Assembly (NCBI GenBank): GCA_016713175.1
Contig: JADJPQ010000014.1
Location: 1-64,000, forward strand
From: Planctomycetota bacterium
Lineage (GTDB): Bacteria; Planctomycetota; UBA1135; UBA2386
Direction: 5' to 3'
Length of the DNA stretch: 64,000 nt
Shown here one piece after another: positions 10,281-21,233 of the stretch (position 1 is its first letter; each line of letters opens with the position of its first letter). The notes under the pieces were generated by a model. That model was not told where the DNA came from. It searched no databases and was given only the letters and a program-made list of their open reading frames with translations. The translations under genes were made by a program, and so were the position numbers.

Positions 10281-12131
10281 TCAGGCTCCGGCACCGCCGG
10301 TGGCATCGGGCGGATGCAACCGCACGAACACCGCCTCGGCGACATGCAGCGGCAGGCCGGGCACCGCGCGCAACTGTTCGCGGCTGGCGGCGCGCAGACC
10401 GGTCAGCGAACCGAAATGCCGCAGCAGTTGTCGCCGTCGCGTCGGACCGACGCCGGCGACGTCGTCGAGTTCGCTGGTCAGTCGACTGCGTTTCTGGCGG
10501 TGGTAGGTGATCGCGAAGCGGTGCGCTTCGTCGCGGATCGCCGCCACCAGCAGCGTCTCCGGCGAGTTGGCCGGCAGCGGCAAGGACGCCTCGCGGCCCG
10601 GCACGAACAATCGTTCCCCGGACTCGACCCGGGCATCGCCGACACCGCGCAGCCGGCTCTTGGCCAGACCGCACAGTCGCAGGTCCTCGCCGAGGCCGAG
10701 TTCCTGCGCCGCGCGCACCGCCGCCGCCAGCTGGCCGGCGCCGCCGTCGACGATCAGCAGATCCGGCAAGTCCTCGTCGCGCTCGATGCCCGACCGCAGC
10801 GAACGGGTGACCGCCTCCTGCATCGCGGCGAAGTCGTCGCCGGCGTGCTCGGGACCGACCGCGAACCTGCGGTAGTCGGCCTTGTGTGGCTGACCGTCGA
10901 CGAAACAGACGCGGGACGCCACCGTCGAGGTGCCCTGCATCGTCGAGACGTCGAGGCAGTGCAGGCGCACCGGCGGCTCCGACAGCGCCAGGAGCTGCGC
11001 CAGCCGCGCTGCGCCGGCGCGCCGGCGCTGCTCGACATCGGCGAACACCGCGTCGGCCGCGGCCGCGTTCTGCAGCGCCAGCTCCAGATGCCGCCGGCCG
11101 TCACCGCGTTGCGGCACCGCCAGCTCGACCCGTCCGCCGCGCTTGTGCGAAAGCCACGCCGCGACGATCGCGCCTTCGGCCGGCTGGATCGGCAGCAACA
11201 CGCGCGGCGGCACGTAGCGATCGCCCTCGTAGAAGCGACCGAGCAGGTCGCCGAGCACCAGTTCGTCCGGCAGCGCCGAGCGGAAGCGGAACCGCCGGCA
11301 GTCCTCGAGCACACCACTGCGGAACGCCAGCATTGCCACCGTCACTTCGTCGCCAGCCCGGTGCAGGCCGATCGCGTCCTCGTCGGCATCGCCGGAGACC
11401 ACCGCCTGGCGTTCGGCGACATGTTGCAGCGCCTCGATCTGCTGCTTCAGCGCCTGGGCGCGCTCGAACGCCAGGCCGTCAGCCGCCGCCGCCATCGCCG
11501 TGCGCAAGTCGCGCAGCAGCAGCGCGGTGTCGCCGCGCAGGATCGCGACCGAACGGTCGAGCAGCACGTCATAGGCGGCGCGGTCGATCAGACCGGTGCA
11601 CGGCGCCGGACAGCGCCCGATCTGGTGCTTGATGCACGGCCGCGCGCGGTTGTCGAACACCGTGTCGGCGCAATCGCGCAACGGCACGACCTTGTGCAGC
11701 AGCCGCAGCGTCCGCCGCACCGACTTGGCCGACGCGTAAGGGCCGAAGTACTCGGCGCCGTCAGCGTGCCGGCGGCGGACCAACCGATACCAAGGCCAGG
11801 CCTCGCGCCGGTCGAGCCGCAGCAGCAGGAACGCCTTGTCGTCCTTCAGCTTGAGGTTGTAGCGCGGCTGCCGCTGCTTGATCACGGTGTTCTCGAGCAG
11901 CAGCGCCTCGGTCTCGCTGGCGGTGGCGACGAATTCGAGGTCGACCGCCTCGTGTTCGAGGAAGCGCAGCTGCGGCCGGCCATCACCGCCCGGCTTCAGG
12001 TACGAACGGACGCGGGCGCGCAGATCGGCGGCCTTGCCGACGTACAGCGCCTTGCCGTCGCCACCCAGGAACACGTAGATGCCCGGGGCCTCGGGCAGCC
12101 GCGCGGCGGTGGCGACGATGCGCGCGTCCAT
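10281..12131 (-). CDS. uvrC: Excinuclease ABC subunit C
   Basis: UvrC makes both incisions in nucleotide excision repair. The 616 residues show the N-terminal GIY-YIG nuclease (PGIYVFLGGDGKALYVGKA, about 15-35), the Cys-rich PCIKHQIGRCPAPC region, a UVR motif, the RNase H-like nuclease domain with DGGAGQL, and a C-terminal helix-hairpin-helix (GVGPTRRRQLL). It starts 3 bp after the uvrB stop, so the pair is almost certainly co-transcribed. Confidence 0.97.
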   Translation of the reverse strand: MDARIVATAARLPEAPGIYVFLGGDGKALYVGKAADLRARVRSYLKPGGDGRPQLRFLEHEAVDLEFVATASETEALLLENTVIKQRQPRYNLKLKDDKAFLLLRLDRREAWPWYRLVRRRHADGAEYFGPYASAKSVRRTLRLLHKVVPLRDCADTVFDNRARPCIKHQIGRCPAPCTGLIDRAAYDVLLDRSVAILRGDTALLLRDLRTAMAAAADGLAFERAQALKQQIEALQHVAERQAVVSGDADEDAIGLHRAGDEVTVAMLAFRSGVLEDCRRFRFRSALPDELVLGDLLGRFYEGDRYVPPRVLLPIQPAEGAIVAAWLSHKRGGRVELAVPQRGDGRRHLELALQNAAAADAVFADVEQRRRAGAARLAQLLALSEPPVRLHCLDVSTMQGTSTVASRVCFVDGQPHKADYRRFAVGPEHAGDDFAAMQEAVTRSLRSGIERDEDLPDLLIVDGGAGQLAAAVRAAQELGLGEDLRLCGLAKSRLRGVGDARVESGERLFVPGREASLPLPANSPETLLVAAIRDEAHRFAITYHRQKRSRLTSELDDVAGVGPTRRRQLLRHFGSLTGLRAASREQLRAVPGLPLHVAEAVFVRLHPPDATGGAGA

Positions 12132-12134
12132 CCG

Positions 12135-14177
<2,043 letters not shown>

Positions 14178-14381
14178 GCCGCGATGATGGGATCTGCGGT
14201 CGCGCCTTTCCACCGCTGCCCGGTCCGCCACATCGGCGCGCCGGGACGGTGAACGCCCGGTCGCACCGCGCCGTTCTGCGGCCAATGCCGGGCGACCAGG
14301 CCACTGCGGTTGACCCCCCGCACCGACGGCCTTACCGTCCTGTGGCCCCGTTTCCGACCCCTCGGACCAAGGATCCTCCCA

Positions 14382-15752
14382 GTGACCAGACGTGACTCTG
14401 CGGCGTCGTCGCGTTCTTCCAGTTCGGCCCGCGCCGGCCGCAGCGCCCAAGGCCCTCGCGTCCGTTCCGACGGCAAGGTCGACATCTTCTGCCCGCAGTG
14501 CGGCGCCCAGTACCGGGTGCCGGAAGAACTGCTCGAGCAGAAGATGACCTGCAAGGACTGCGAACGGACGTTCTTCCCCAAAGCCACTGGCGGCAAGCGC
14601 GCCAAACCGAAGGACAACACCAAGGCCTACGTCGGCTTCGGCGTCGCCGCGGTCGTGATCGTCGCGATCTTCGTGATCTCGCGGAGCGGTGGCGGCGAGG
14701 CCCCGCGCAAGGCCCCGGTGGTCGTCGAGGACACCAGCGCCAAGGGTGGCATGGACGTGCGCGCCGAAGCGGTCGTCAAGTGGGCCCAACGGGCCGGCAG
14801 TGGCGACGTGTTCGGCCTGAAGCAGTACACCGACTTCGGCGCGATCCACAAGCAGCTCGAGGTGTTCCCCGACAAGGACTACAAGAACACCAGCGGTCGG
14901 GAACGCGAGGACTTCGATCTGGCGATCATCGCCGCGTTCGGCAAGCACGACTCGACGCGCTGGTTCCGCGAACTCAGCTTCACGTCCGGCAGCATCGTCG
15001 ATGCCGCGACCAATACGACCGGTGGCCAGGTGATGCTGTTCGGCACGCCCAAGCCCGGCGACGACAACTACATCTTCAACACCCGCGCCGAAGTCCTGGC
15101 GACGTTCCGGCTGGACGGCACCGAGGTGAAGGTGACCGGCTTCGAGGTCAAGCACAAGCCCGCGCGCAACCCGAAGAAGCCCGATCCCAACCGCGATTCG
15201 ACCAGCTTCAAACCGAACGAGGTGATCGCCGCGCGCGAAGCCAAGGAGATCACCGATTCCGCCGGCACGCGCAAGGTCTACGAGTCCAAGCCAGCGCCGG
15301 TGCCGCACTGGACCGACGCGACCCCGGAGATGCGCGATCAAGCCGACAAGATCGTCGCCGACATCGTCGCCAGCGCCGATCCGGAAGCGCCCGGGACGTT
15401 GTTCAACCGCGCCACCTCGCAGGTCAAGTTCAACGACATCAAGATGAAGAAGACCGTGGTGCCGCGGGTCCTCAACGCGATGTACGAGGCCTACGGCGAC
15501 GTCAACGGCAACAACATGAAGCTGAGCCAGCTCAACAAGGCGATGGTCGGCTTCACCGGTTTCGCGGTCAACTACGACGTCCGCGGCAGCAGCGACCCCG
15601 CCAAGGACAAGGAACGGCGCGAGTCGTGCGTACGGCAGTGGTTCGCGTTCTGGTGGCGTTATGCCAACGGCGAGATGAACGAGTTCTTCGACATGCGCGA
15701 GAACCCGGAAGAGCCGCTCGACGACGACGCCGACAAGACCAAGAAGAAGTAA
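14382..15752 (+). CDS. MJ0042-type zinc-ribbon membrane protein, unknown function
   Basis: The product has 456 residues. A Ser/Arg-rich head precedes a zinc ribbon of the MJ0042 type (CPQC...CKDC, about 37-62), then a single membrane helix ([15 protein letters not shown]) and a long hydrophilic C-terminal domain with no recognised family. The GTG at 14382 is preferred because AAGGA lies 8 nt upstream. It is followed 29 bp later by a second MJ0042 protein with the same plan, so the two may work together. The ribbon probably binds zinc; the role is unknown. Confidence 0.82.
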   Translation: MTRRDSAASSRSSSSARAGRSAQGPRVRSDGKVDIFCPQCGAQYRVPEELLEQKMTCKDCERTFFPKATGGKRAKPKDNTKAYVGFGVAAVVIVAIFVISRSGGGEAPRKAPVVVEDTSAKGGMDVRAEAVVKWAQRAGSGDVFGLKQYTDFGAIHKQLEVFPDKDYKNTSGREREDFDLAIIAAFGKHDSTRWFRELSFTSGSIVDAATNTTGGQVMLFGTPKPGDDNYIFNTRAEVLATFRLDGTEVKVTGFEVKHKPARNPKKPDPNRDSTSFKPNEVIAAREAKEITDSAGTRKVYESKPAPVPHWTDATPEMRDQADKIVADIVASADPEAPGTLFNRATSQVKFNDIKMKKTVVPRVLNAMYEAYGDVNGNNMKLSQLNKAMVGFTGFAVNYDVRGSSDPAKDKERRESCVRQWFAFWWRYANGEMNEFFDMRENPEEPLDDDADKTKKK

Positions 15753-15781
15753 CCTTCTCCCACCCAAGACCAGAGAGCCCC

Positions 15782-16963
15782 ATGTCCGCCCTCCAGATCG
15801 TCTGCGACAACTGCGGCGCCAAGTACCGGCTGCCGGAGACCTTTGCCGGTGACAAGGCCAAGTGCAAGCAGTGCGGCAGCGTCATCGACGTCGCTGCCCA
15901 GCGCGGCGGCGCCACGGCCGCCGCTGCCGCCCCGGCCGCCCCAGCAGCGGCGCGGCCGGCCGCGGCCCGCCCGGCCCAGGAACGCCCGGCTCGCGCCGAG
16001 TCCCGGAGTGAGACCCGCGGTGAGCGCCCCGCCCGTGGCAAGCGCGGCGAGGACGGCGACGCCAAGGAAGGGCGGGGCGAACGGCGCGGTCGCGGCGAAC
16101 GCGAGGAGAAGAAGAAGAGCGCGATGCCGTTGATCGCCGCCGCCATCGCCGTCGCGGCGATCGCCGTGGTCGCCGTGGTGATGTTCACCCGTGGCGATGG
16201 CGACAAGAAGTCCACCGACACGGCCCAGGGCAACACGCCGGCGGCGAGCACGCCGAACCCGAGCAACGAACCTGCCACCGGCAAGCCCGCCGACGCCGGC
16301 AAGCCGGCCGAGGCAACGGCACCCAAAGGCGACGCCAGGCCCGCCGACGCGACGACCCCGGCCCCGACGCCGGAGGTCAAGCAGCCGGATCCGACGCCGA
16401 CTCCCGCCGCCAAGATCGACGACCCCAAGCCCGCCGAGACGCCGAAGGCCGACACGCCGAAGGCAACTGCGCCCGGCGACAAGTGGCAGAACTCCAAGAT
16501 CACGACGATGGATCAGGTGTTCGATCCGAAAGCCGGCACGACCCCGATCGCGTGGCCTGCAGAAGTCGGCGAAGCCGACCAGAAGAAGATCACGGACCTG
16601 CTGGAAGACGTCCGCGGCGGCGGCAAGGCCGCGATCGCGGCGAAGCGTGAACTCAGCGCGATCGGCTTCCACGCCATCGTCGGCATGGCCAACATGCTGC
16701 GCGAGATCGACTACAAGAACGGCGACGAAGCGTTCATCGCCTGGGAGCTCAACAAGCTGCTCGAGGAGATGTGCGAGGGGCTCAACGTCGGGTTCGTGAC
16801 CGTCGACCCCGGCGAGGACATGGATCCGCGCAAGGCCGACTGGAACGCCAAGACCGCCAAGGCCTGGAACACGCAGGTCGCCCGCTGGCAGAACGAGGCC
16901 ACGTTCAAGGACGCGATGAAGGCGCGCCGCCAGAAGAAGGCCGAGAAGGACAAGGGCATGTAG
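15782..16963 (+). CDS. Second MJ0042-type zinc-ribbon membrane protein with low-complexity linkers
   Basis: This 393-residue protein starts at the zinc ribbon ([11 protein letters not shown], then CKQC). It continues with an Ala/Pro and Arg/Glu-rich segment, one membrane helix ([20 protein letters not shown], about 118-137), a long Pro/Thr/Lys-rich linker and a folded C-terminal region of about 150 residues that ends in a basic tail. No enzyme motif was seen. Architecture and position suggest it is a partner or paralogue of the upstream protein. The low-complexity segments make homology searches unreliable outside the ribbon and the C-terminal domain. Confidence 0.82.
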   Translation: MSALQIVCDNCGAKYRLPETFAGDKAKCKQCGSVIDVAAQRGGATAAAAAPAAPAAARPAAARPAQERPARAESRSETRGERPARGKRGEDGDAKEGRGERRGRGEREEKKKSAMPLIAAAIAVAAIAVVAVVMFTRGDGDKKSTDTAQGNTPAASTPNPSNEPATGKPADAGKPAEATAPKGDARPADATTPAPTPEVKQPDPTPTPAAKIDDPKPAETPKADTPKATAPGDKWQNSKITTMDQVFDPKAGTTPIAWPAEVGEADQKKITDLLEDVRGGGKAAIAAKRELSAIGFHAIVGMANMLREIDYKNGDEAFIAWELNKLLEEMCEGLNVGFVTVDPGEDMDPRKADWNAKTAKAWNTQVARWQNEATFKDAMKARRQKKAEKDKGM

Positions 16964-16984
16964 CCCGCCGGTCGGCGCGGTGCG

Positions 16985-18688
16985 TCAGTACGCCGCCGCC
17001 GACCCGCCGCCCCGCGGATCCGCGGCGGCCACCCGTTCGCCATCCGGGCGGACCTCGATCGCGTGCACCCGCGCGATCCACATCGGCTCGCGCGCGAACG
17101 TGTGTCCCATCGCCGCCAGCGCCGTCCGCACATCCGTCGACAGCGCCAGCGGCTCGTACGACAGGTGCTCGGGCTTCCATTGATGGTGCACCCGCGGCGC
17201 CCGTACCGCCAGTTCGATGCCCATGCCGAAGTCGACGACGTTCAGCAGCACCTGCAGCACGCCGGTGATGATCCGGCTGCCGCCCGGAGCCCCGAGCACG
17301 CAGCGCACCTTGCCGTCCTGCACGACGATCGTCGGCGTCATCGACGACAGCATCCGCTTGCCGGGCGCGATCGCGTTGGCGGCGCCGCCGACCAGACCGA
17401 ACATGTTCGGCGCCCCCGGCTTGGCCGAGAAGTCGTCCATCTCGTCGTTCAGCAGGAACCCGGCGCCCTCGACGACCAGGCCGCTGCCGAACGTCGCGTT
17501 GATCGTCGTCGTGCAGGCGACCGCATTGCCGGCGGTGTCGACGATCGAGAAGTGCGTGGTGTCGTCGCTTTCCTTGGCGCCCGGCGGCACCCCGGCCACC
17601 ACTTCGCTCTTCTTGTCGGTGCGGATGCCGGCGCGCAGCGTCGCGGCGTAGTCGCGGCTGATCAGGCCCGCCACCGGCACCTGGTAGAAGTCCGGATCGC
17701 CGAGCCAGCGCGCGCGATCCGCGAACGCCCGACGCATCACCTCGGTCAGCAGGTGCAGATGCGCGCTGCTGCCAGAACCGAGCCCCCGCATGTCGTACGG
17801 TTCCAGCAGGTTCAGCATCTGCTGCAGCGCGATGCCGCCCGACGACGGCGGTGGCATGCCGACGATCTCGAGACCGCGGTACGTGCCGACCACCGGTTGC
17901 CGTTCGGCCGCGGCGTACGCCGCAAGGTCCGCGGCCGTGATCAGACCGCCATCCTTCTGCATCTGCGCGGCGATCAGCCGTGCGGTCTCCCCGCCGTAGA
18001 ACCCCGCGGCGCCATCGGCGACGAGCCGCTCCAGCGTCTTCGCCAGGTCCGGCTGCACCAGCAGGTCGCCCTGTTGCAGCGTCGTGTCGCCGCGGAAGAA
18101 GATCGCCTTGGTCGACGGGAAGCGGCCCAGCACCCGCCGGTGCCCATGCAGGTCCGCCGCCAGGAACTGGTCGACCGGGATGCCATCCTTGGCCAGTCGG
18201 ATCGCCGGCGCCGCCAGCGCCGCCAACGGCTTGCTGCCGAACAACGCCAGCGCCCGCAGCAGCCCGGCCGGACTGCCGGGCACGCCCGCGGCCGCCGCGC
18301 CGAACTGCGCCTTGTCGTCGTCGACCGTGCCATCGGCCTTCAGGAACATGTCCCGGGTCGCCGCTGCCGGCGCCTTCTCGCGGAAGTCCAGCGCCGTGGT
18401 CCTGCCATCGGCCATCCGGATCAGCAGGAACCCGCCACCGCCGAGGTTGCCGGCCTGCGGATGGGTCACCGCCAAGGTCAGCGCGACCGCGACCGCGGCA
18501 TCGACGGCATTGCCGCCTTCCTGCAACACGCGCAACCCGACTTCGGTCGCATGCGGCTCGGCCGTCGTCACCGCCCCCTGCTTGCCGCGCGCGACCAGGT
18601 CATGCGGCGTCCTGGTGCCGGCCGGGCCGAGGGCCGAGGCCAGCATCAGTGTCGCCAGCGCCCACAGCGACGCCGGCCTGCCGTTCAT
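16985..18688 (-). CDS. ggt: Gamma-glutamyltranspeptidase
   Basis: This Ntn-hydrolase cleaves gamma-glutamyl bonds, as in glutathione, in the periplasm. The 567-residue precursor has a signal peptide (about 1-25), the large subunit with EGGNAVDAA and GNLGGGGF, and the autoprocessing site before Thr377 in DDTTHFS, which becomes the nucleophile of the small subunit. Later motifs include LLNDEMDDF and LGAPGGSRI. The ATG overlaps the stop of the NIL-domain gene by four bases (ATGA). Confidence 0.95.
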   Translation of the reverse strand: MNGRPASLWALATLMLASALGPAGTRTPHDLVARGKQGAVTTAEPHATEVGLRVLQEGGNAVDAAVAVALTLAVTHPQAGNLGGGGFLLIRMADGRTTALDFREKAPAAATRDMFLKADGTVDDDKAQFGAAAAGVPGSPAGLLRALALFGSKPLAALAAPAIRLAKDGIPVDQFLAADLHGHRRVLGRFPSTKAIFFRGDTTLQQGDLLVQPDLAKTLERLVADGAAGFYGGETARLIAAQMQKDGGLITAADLAAYAAAERQPVVGTYRGLEIVGMPPPSSGGIALQQMLNLLEPYDMRGLGSGSSAHLHLLTEVMRRAFADRARWLGDPDFYQVPVAGLISRDYAATLRAGIRTDKKSEVVAGVPPGAKESDDTTHFSIVDTAGNAVACTTTINATFGSGLVVEGAGFLLNDEMDDFSAKPGAPNMFGLVGGAANAIAPGKRMLSSMTPTIVVQDGKVRCVLGAPGGSRIITGVLQVLLNVVDFGMGIELAVRAPRVHHQWKPEHLSYEPLALSTDVRTALAAMGHTFAREPMWIARVHAIEVRPDGERVAAADPRGGGSAAAY

Positions 18689-18927
18689 CGTTCGGTCCCG
18701 CCGAGGCCTTCCTGCAGTCGAACGCCCTGTTCGCGCAGGTAGTGCATCACCTTGTCGATCTCACCCGGTTCGCCTTCCAGCTCGAGCGCGATGAACCCGC
18801 CCTGCTCGGTGATCGAGGCGCCGCGGATGTTGACCTCGACCTCGAACGAACGGTTGATCCGGTAGACCAACGGTTCGCGCACATGTTCCTGGTCGAACTC
18901 GAAGTGGATGTTCTTCTTGATCTTCAC
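18685..18927 (-). CDS. NIL-domain protein
   Basis: The predicted product has about 80 residues and is almost entirely a NIL domain, the ACT-like fold also found in methionine ABC transporters and some ferredoxins. The diagnostic parts are FEVEVNIRGASITEQGG and ALELEGEPGEIDKV. The GTG at 18927 (VKIKKNIHFEF) was chosen to fit the domain; the frame runs on upstream across the tRNA antisense but that part is not protein-like. The stop overlaps the ggt start. A role in sensing sulphur amino acids is possible but only inferred. Confidence 0.78.
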   Translation of the reverse strand: MKIKKNIHFEFDQEHVREPLVYRINRSFEVEVNIRGASITEQGGFIALELEGEPGEIDKVMHYLREQGVRLQEGLGGTER

Positions 18928-19012
18928 GATGGCGAGCGGGGCCGGCCGGGCCGGCGGCGGAGAGGGCGGGCAGCATAGCGAACGCGGCGCGCGGTGCCCG
19001 CAGGTTGTGCCC

Positions 19013-19040
19013 TTGATCCGGCGGCCGGGGTGGCTACTGT
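19013..19040 (+). promoter_or_regulatory. Promoter of tRNA-Cys
   Basis: TTGATC at 19013-19018 and TACTGT at 19035-19040 are separated by 16 nt. Transcription would begin about 7 nt later, just before the tRNA 5' end at 19055. Confidence 0.55.
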
Positions 19041-19054
19041 GGTTGCCCCAGTTC

Positions 19055-19125
19055 GGTCCCGTAGCCGAGTGGTTAGGCAACGGATTGCAAATCCGTTTAC
19101 GGCGGTTCGATTCCGCCCGGGACCT
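19055..19125 (+). tRNA. tRNA-Cys (anticodon GCA)
   Basis: The acceptor arms GGTCCCG and CGGGACC pair perfectly. The anticodon stem ACGGA/TCCGT encloses the GCA anticodon at 19087-19089, and the T-arm GGCGG-TTCGATT-CCGCC lies at 19101-19117. The discriminator base is T at 19125, which is the cysteine identity base. CCA is not encoded. Confidence 0.95.
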
Positions 19126-19155
19126 CACTTTGCTGCCCGACAAGTGCCGCAGCCC

Positions 19156-20076
19156 TCAGCCGCCGAGCACCAGCTCGAGCCCGCGCGAGAACGCCAGCCC
19201 GTGCGACGCCCCGGTGTCGACGACGACCGCCTGCAACTGCACGACCACCCCGCAGAACACCGTCGACGACGGAATCGTCAACGCCAACTGCGCCCCGCCC
19301 ACCGGCACCGCCAGCGACACGTTCGCCGACACCACCAGCAACGCCGTACCACCGAACGGGGTCGGCAGGTTCGCGCGCTGCACCCCGAAGAACACCGCGC
19401 CGAGCGTCGCGACGCCCGCCGGGTTGCCGACCGTCACCGGCACGTTCGACCCGAGCACCGGGTTCCCGGCCGCCACCAGCGCCGGCACACCCTGCGTTCC
19501 CGGATGCCCGACGCCGTAGTTGGTCCACGACGCGGGCGCCGACACCCAGGTCTGGAACGACAGGTCCCACACCGACAGACCGAGGTTCTGCTGGATGAAC
19601 ACCTGGCCGGCCGCATAGGCGCCGCCCGGTGCGTTCCCCGAGCACGCATACGTCGAACCACCGCTCATCGCCGCGGTCGACAGCGCGATGCCGAGCTGCT
19701 GCCCGGCGACCACCGGGATGTTGAACAGCAACAGGTCGACCAACAGCGGCCCACGCGTCACCGGCACTGCCCCCGGCTGGAACGACACCGACGCCAGCAC
19801 CGTCGCCGTCGGCACGCCCGCCGAATCACACGCCACCAGATCGACCTGCAGCGGCGCCTGCGGTGTGCCGCGATGATGGTTGATCTGCGCGATTTCGACG
19901 CGCGTCAAGAACCCCGACCGACCGACCGTGAACGTCTGCGTGACCGGTTGCGATGCCGTCACCTCGAGCCCGTTGTTCGGCGGGTTCGGCACGTACGACT
20001 GATCGAGACAATCGCCCTGCGCAGTCAGCAGACTGCCGAACAGGACCAACGGCGACAGACGGAGCGAATGCAGCAT
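19156..20076 (-). CDS. Secreted protein with a C-terminal planctomycete-type module
   Basis: The 306-residue protein begins with a signal peptide (cleavage near LLTAQG, about residue 20). The N-terminal 180 residues are beta-rich and contain FTVGRSGFLTRVEI and VAGQQLGIALS, phrases typical of bacterial extracellular beta-sandwiches. From about residue 190 a second domain resembles the C-termini of the CotH and lamin-tail proteins encoded at 46-50 kb. GAGGAA lies 8 nt upstream of the ATG at 20076. It is divergent from the response-regulator gene. No catalytic residues were identified. Confidence 0.78.
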   Translation of the reverse strand: MLHSLRLSPLVLFGSLLTAQGDCLDQSYVPNPPNNGLEVTASQPVTQTFTVGRSGFLTRVEIAQINHHRGTPQAPLQVDLVACDSAGVPTATVLASVSFQPGAVPVTRGPLLVDLLLFNIPVVAGQQLGIALSTAAMSGGSTYACSGNAPGGAYAAGQVFIQQNLGLSVWDLSFQTWVSAPASWTNYGVGHPGTQGVPALVAAGNPVLGSNVPVTVGNPAGVATLGAVFFGVQRANLPTPFGGTALLVVSANVSLAVPVGGAQLALTIPSSTVFCGVVVQLQAVVVDTGASHGLAFSRGLELVLGG

Positions 20077-20230
20077 GGTGGGTTCCTCGGTGCGGAAAGT
20101 GTCGCAGGATACCGCAAGACCGGGCCGTCGAGACCGGCCTTGGCAGCGGACCGCTGGACCCGGCGCCCAACGACCCTGGCAAGGCCTACAGCCAAAGCGC
20201 CCGCCTGGTCGATCCAGGACGAACAGCACC

Positions 20231-20647
20231 ATGCGAATCCTGGTTGTCGAAGACGATTTCATCAGCCGCAACCTGATGGTGCGCTTCCTGACCCCGCTCG
20301 GCACCGTCGAGACCGGCGAGGACGGCAAGAAGGGCGTCGAGGCGTTCGAGAAGGCGCTGAAGAAGGGCAGCCCGTTCGACCTGGTGACGCTCGACATCAT
20401 GATGCCGCAGATGGACGGCCACGCGGCGCTGCAGAAGATCCGCGCCCTCGAAAAGCAGATCGGCGTGCCGCAGAACCTGCGCGCCCGCGTGCTGATGACC
20501 ACCGCGCTCGACGACGTCAAGAACATCACCGCCGCGTTCCGCGAACTGTGCGATGACTACGTCGTCAAGCCGGTCCGGAAGCCCGTGCTGTTCGAGAAGA
20601 TCGCCGAACTCGGCTTCACGGTGCCGCAGACTCCGGCCGGCAGCTGA
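20231..20647 (+). CDS. Single-domain response regulator (receiver domain only)
   Basis: The 138-residue protein is a stand-alone CheY-like receiver. It has the acidic cluster VVEDD near the N-terminus, the phospho-acceptor Asp in LDIMMPQMDG, the switch Thr in LMTTAL and the conserved Lys in VVKPV. There is no output domain, so it probably acts by protein-protein contact. No histidine kinase is nearby. The start at ATG 20231 matches the family; the longer open frame upstream is antisense to the secreted-protein gene. Confidence 0.92.
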   Translation: MRILVVEDDFISRNLMVRFLTPLGTVETGEDGKKGVEAFEKALKKGSPFDLVTLDIMMPQMDGHAALQKIRALEKQIGVPQNLRARVLMTTALDDVKNITAAFRELCDDYVVKPVRKPVLFEKIAELGFTVPQTPAGS

Positions 20648-20695
20648 TCGCCCCTGGCATCGCGCCGATCGCCGTTCGATGATGGCAAGCCCGTC

Positions 20696-20783
20696 GCGGG
20701 CGTGGCGGAACGGCAGACGCAGCGGCCTTAAAAGCCGCAGGTTCGCAAGGACCGTGAGGGTTCGAGTCCCTCCGCCCGCACCA
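20696..20783 (+). tRNA. tRNA-Leu (anticodon TAA), CCA encoded
   Basis: The acceptor arms GCGGGCG and CGCCCGC pair, followed by discriminator A and an encoded CCA at 20781-20783. The anticodon stem GCGGC/GCCGC encloses TAA at 20729-20731. A long variable arm and the GGGTTCGAGTCCC T-arm are those of a class II leucine tRNA. Confidence 0.95.
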
Positions 20784-20788
20784 GTTCG

Positions 20789-21190
20789 TCAGTGCTCGCG
20801 GTAGCCGAGCACGACCAGCACGCAGGCGCCATCGGCGATGACGGTCAGGCCGGCGGCGCGCGCAGCGGCGATCGCGGCGGCTTCTTCCGCACCGGGCTGG
20901 AACCACAGACCACGGACCCCGGCGGCAATCGCGTCGGCGACGATGCCAGCGGCGGCGGCCGGCGGTGCCACCACCGACACCGAACGGGGCTTTGGCGTAG
21001 CGGCCGCCAGTGACGGGAAGCAGCGCAGACCCTCGACCTCGGTCTGCTTCGGGTTGATCGGCACGACCGTCAGACCGTGCTGCTGGTAGCAGCGCAGCAC
21101 CTTGTTGCCGTACTTGGCGCGATCGGGCGATGCCCCGACCACGGCGAACGGACCGGCGGCCAGGAACGTCTCGATGTCGGGCGGGCGCAT
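20789..21190 (-). CDS. CoA-binding-domain protein (YccU-like)
   Basis: The 133-residue product is a single Rossmann-like CoA-binding domain. The nucleotide-binding part is FAVVGASPDRAKYGN, followed by VVPINPKQTEVEG and GLWFQPGAEE. Small stand-alone proteins of this type bind CoA or a related nucleotide; their function is largely unknown. The ATG at 21190 was chosen because the similarity starts there. It begins 43 bp downstream of the M28 peptidase gene on the same strand. Confidence 0.88.
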   Translation of the reverse strand: MRPPDIETFLAAGPFAVVGASPDRAKYGNKVLRCYQQHGLTVVPINPKQTEVEGLRCFPSLAAATPKPRSVSVVAPPAAAAGIVADAIAAGVRGLWFQPGAEEAAAIAAARAAGLTVIADGACVLVVLGYREH

Positions 21191-21233
21191 GTGCCGAATC
21201 GTCGGCGATGGCGCGCGCTGGTTCCAGCGATCA

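Noticed and set aside
14178..15767. Extension of the uvrB frame far upstream
   Set aside because: The extension is antisense to the MJ0042 gene and not like any UvrB N-terminus; ATG 14177 gives the normal length.
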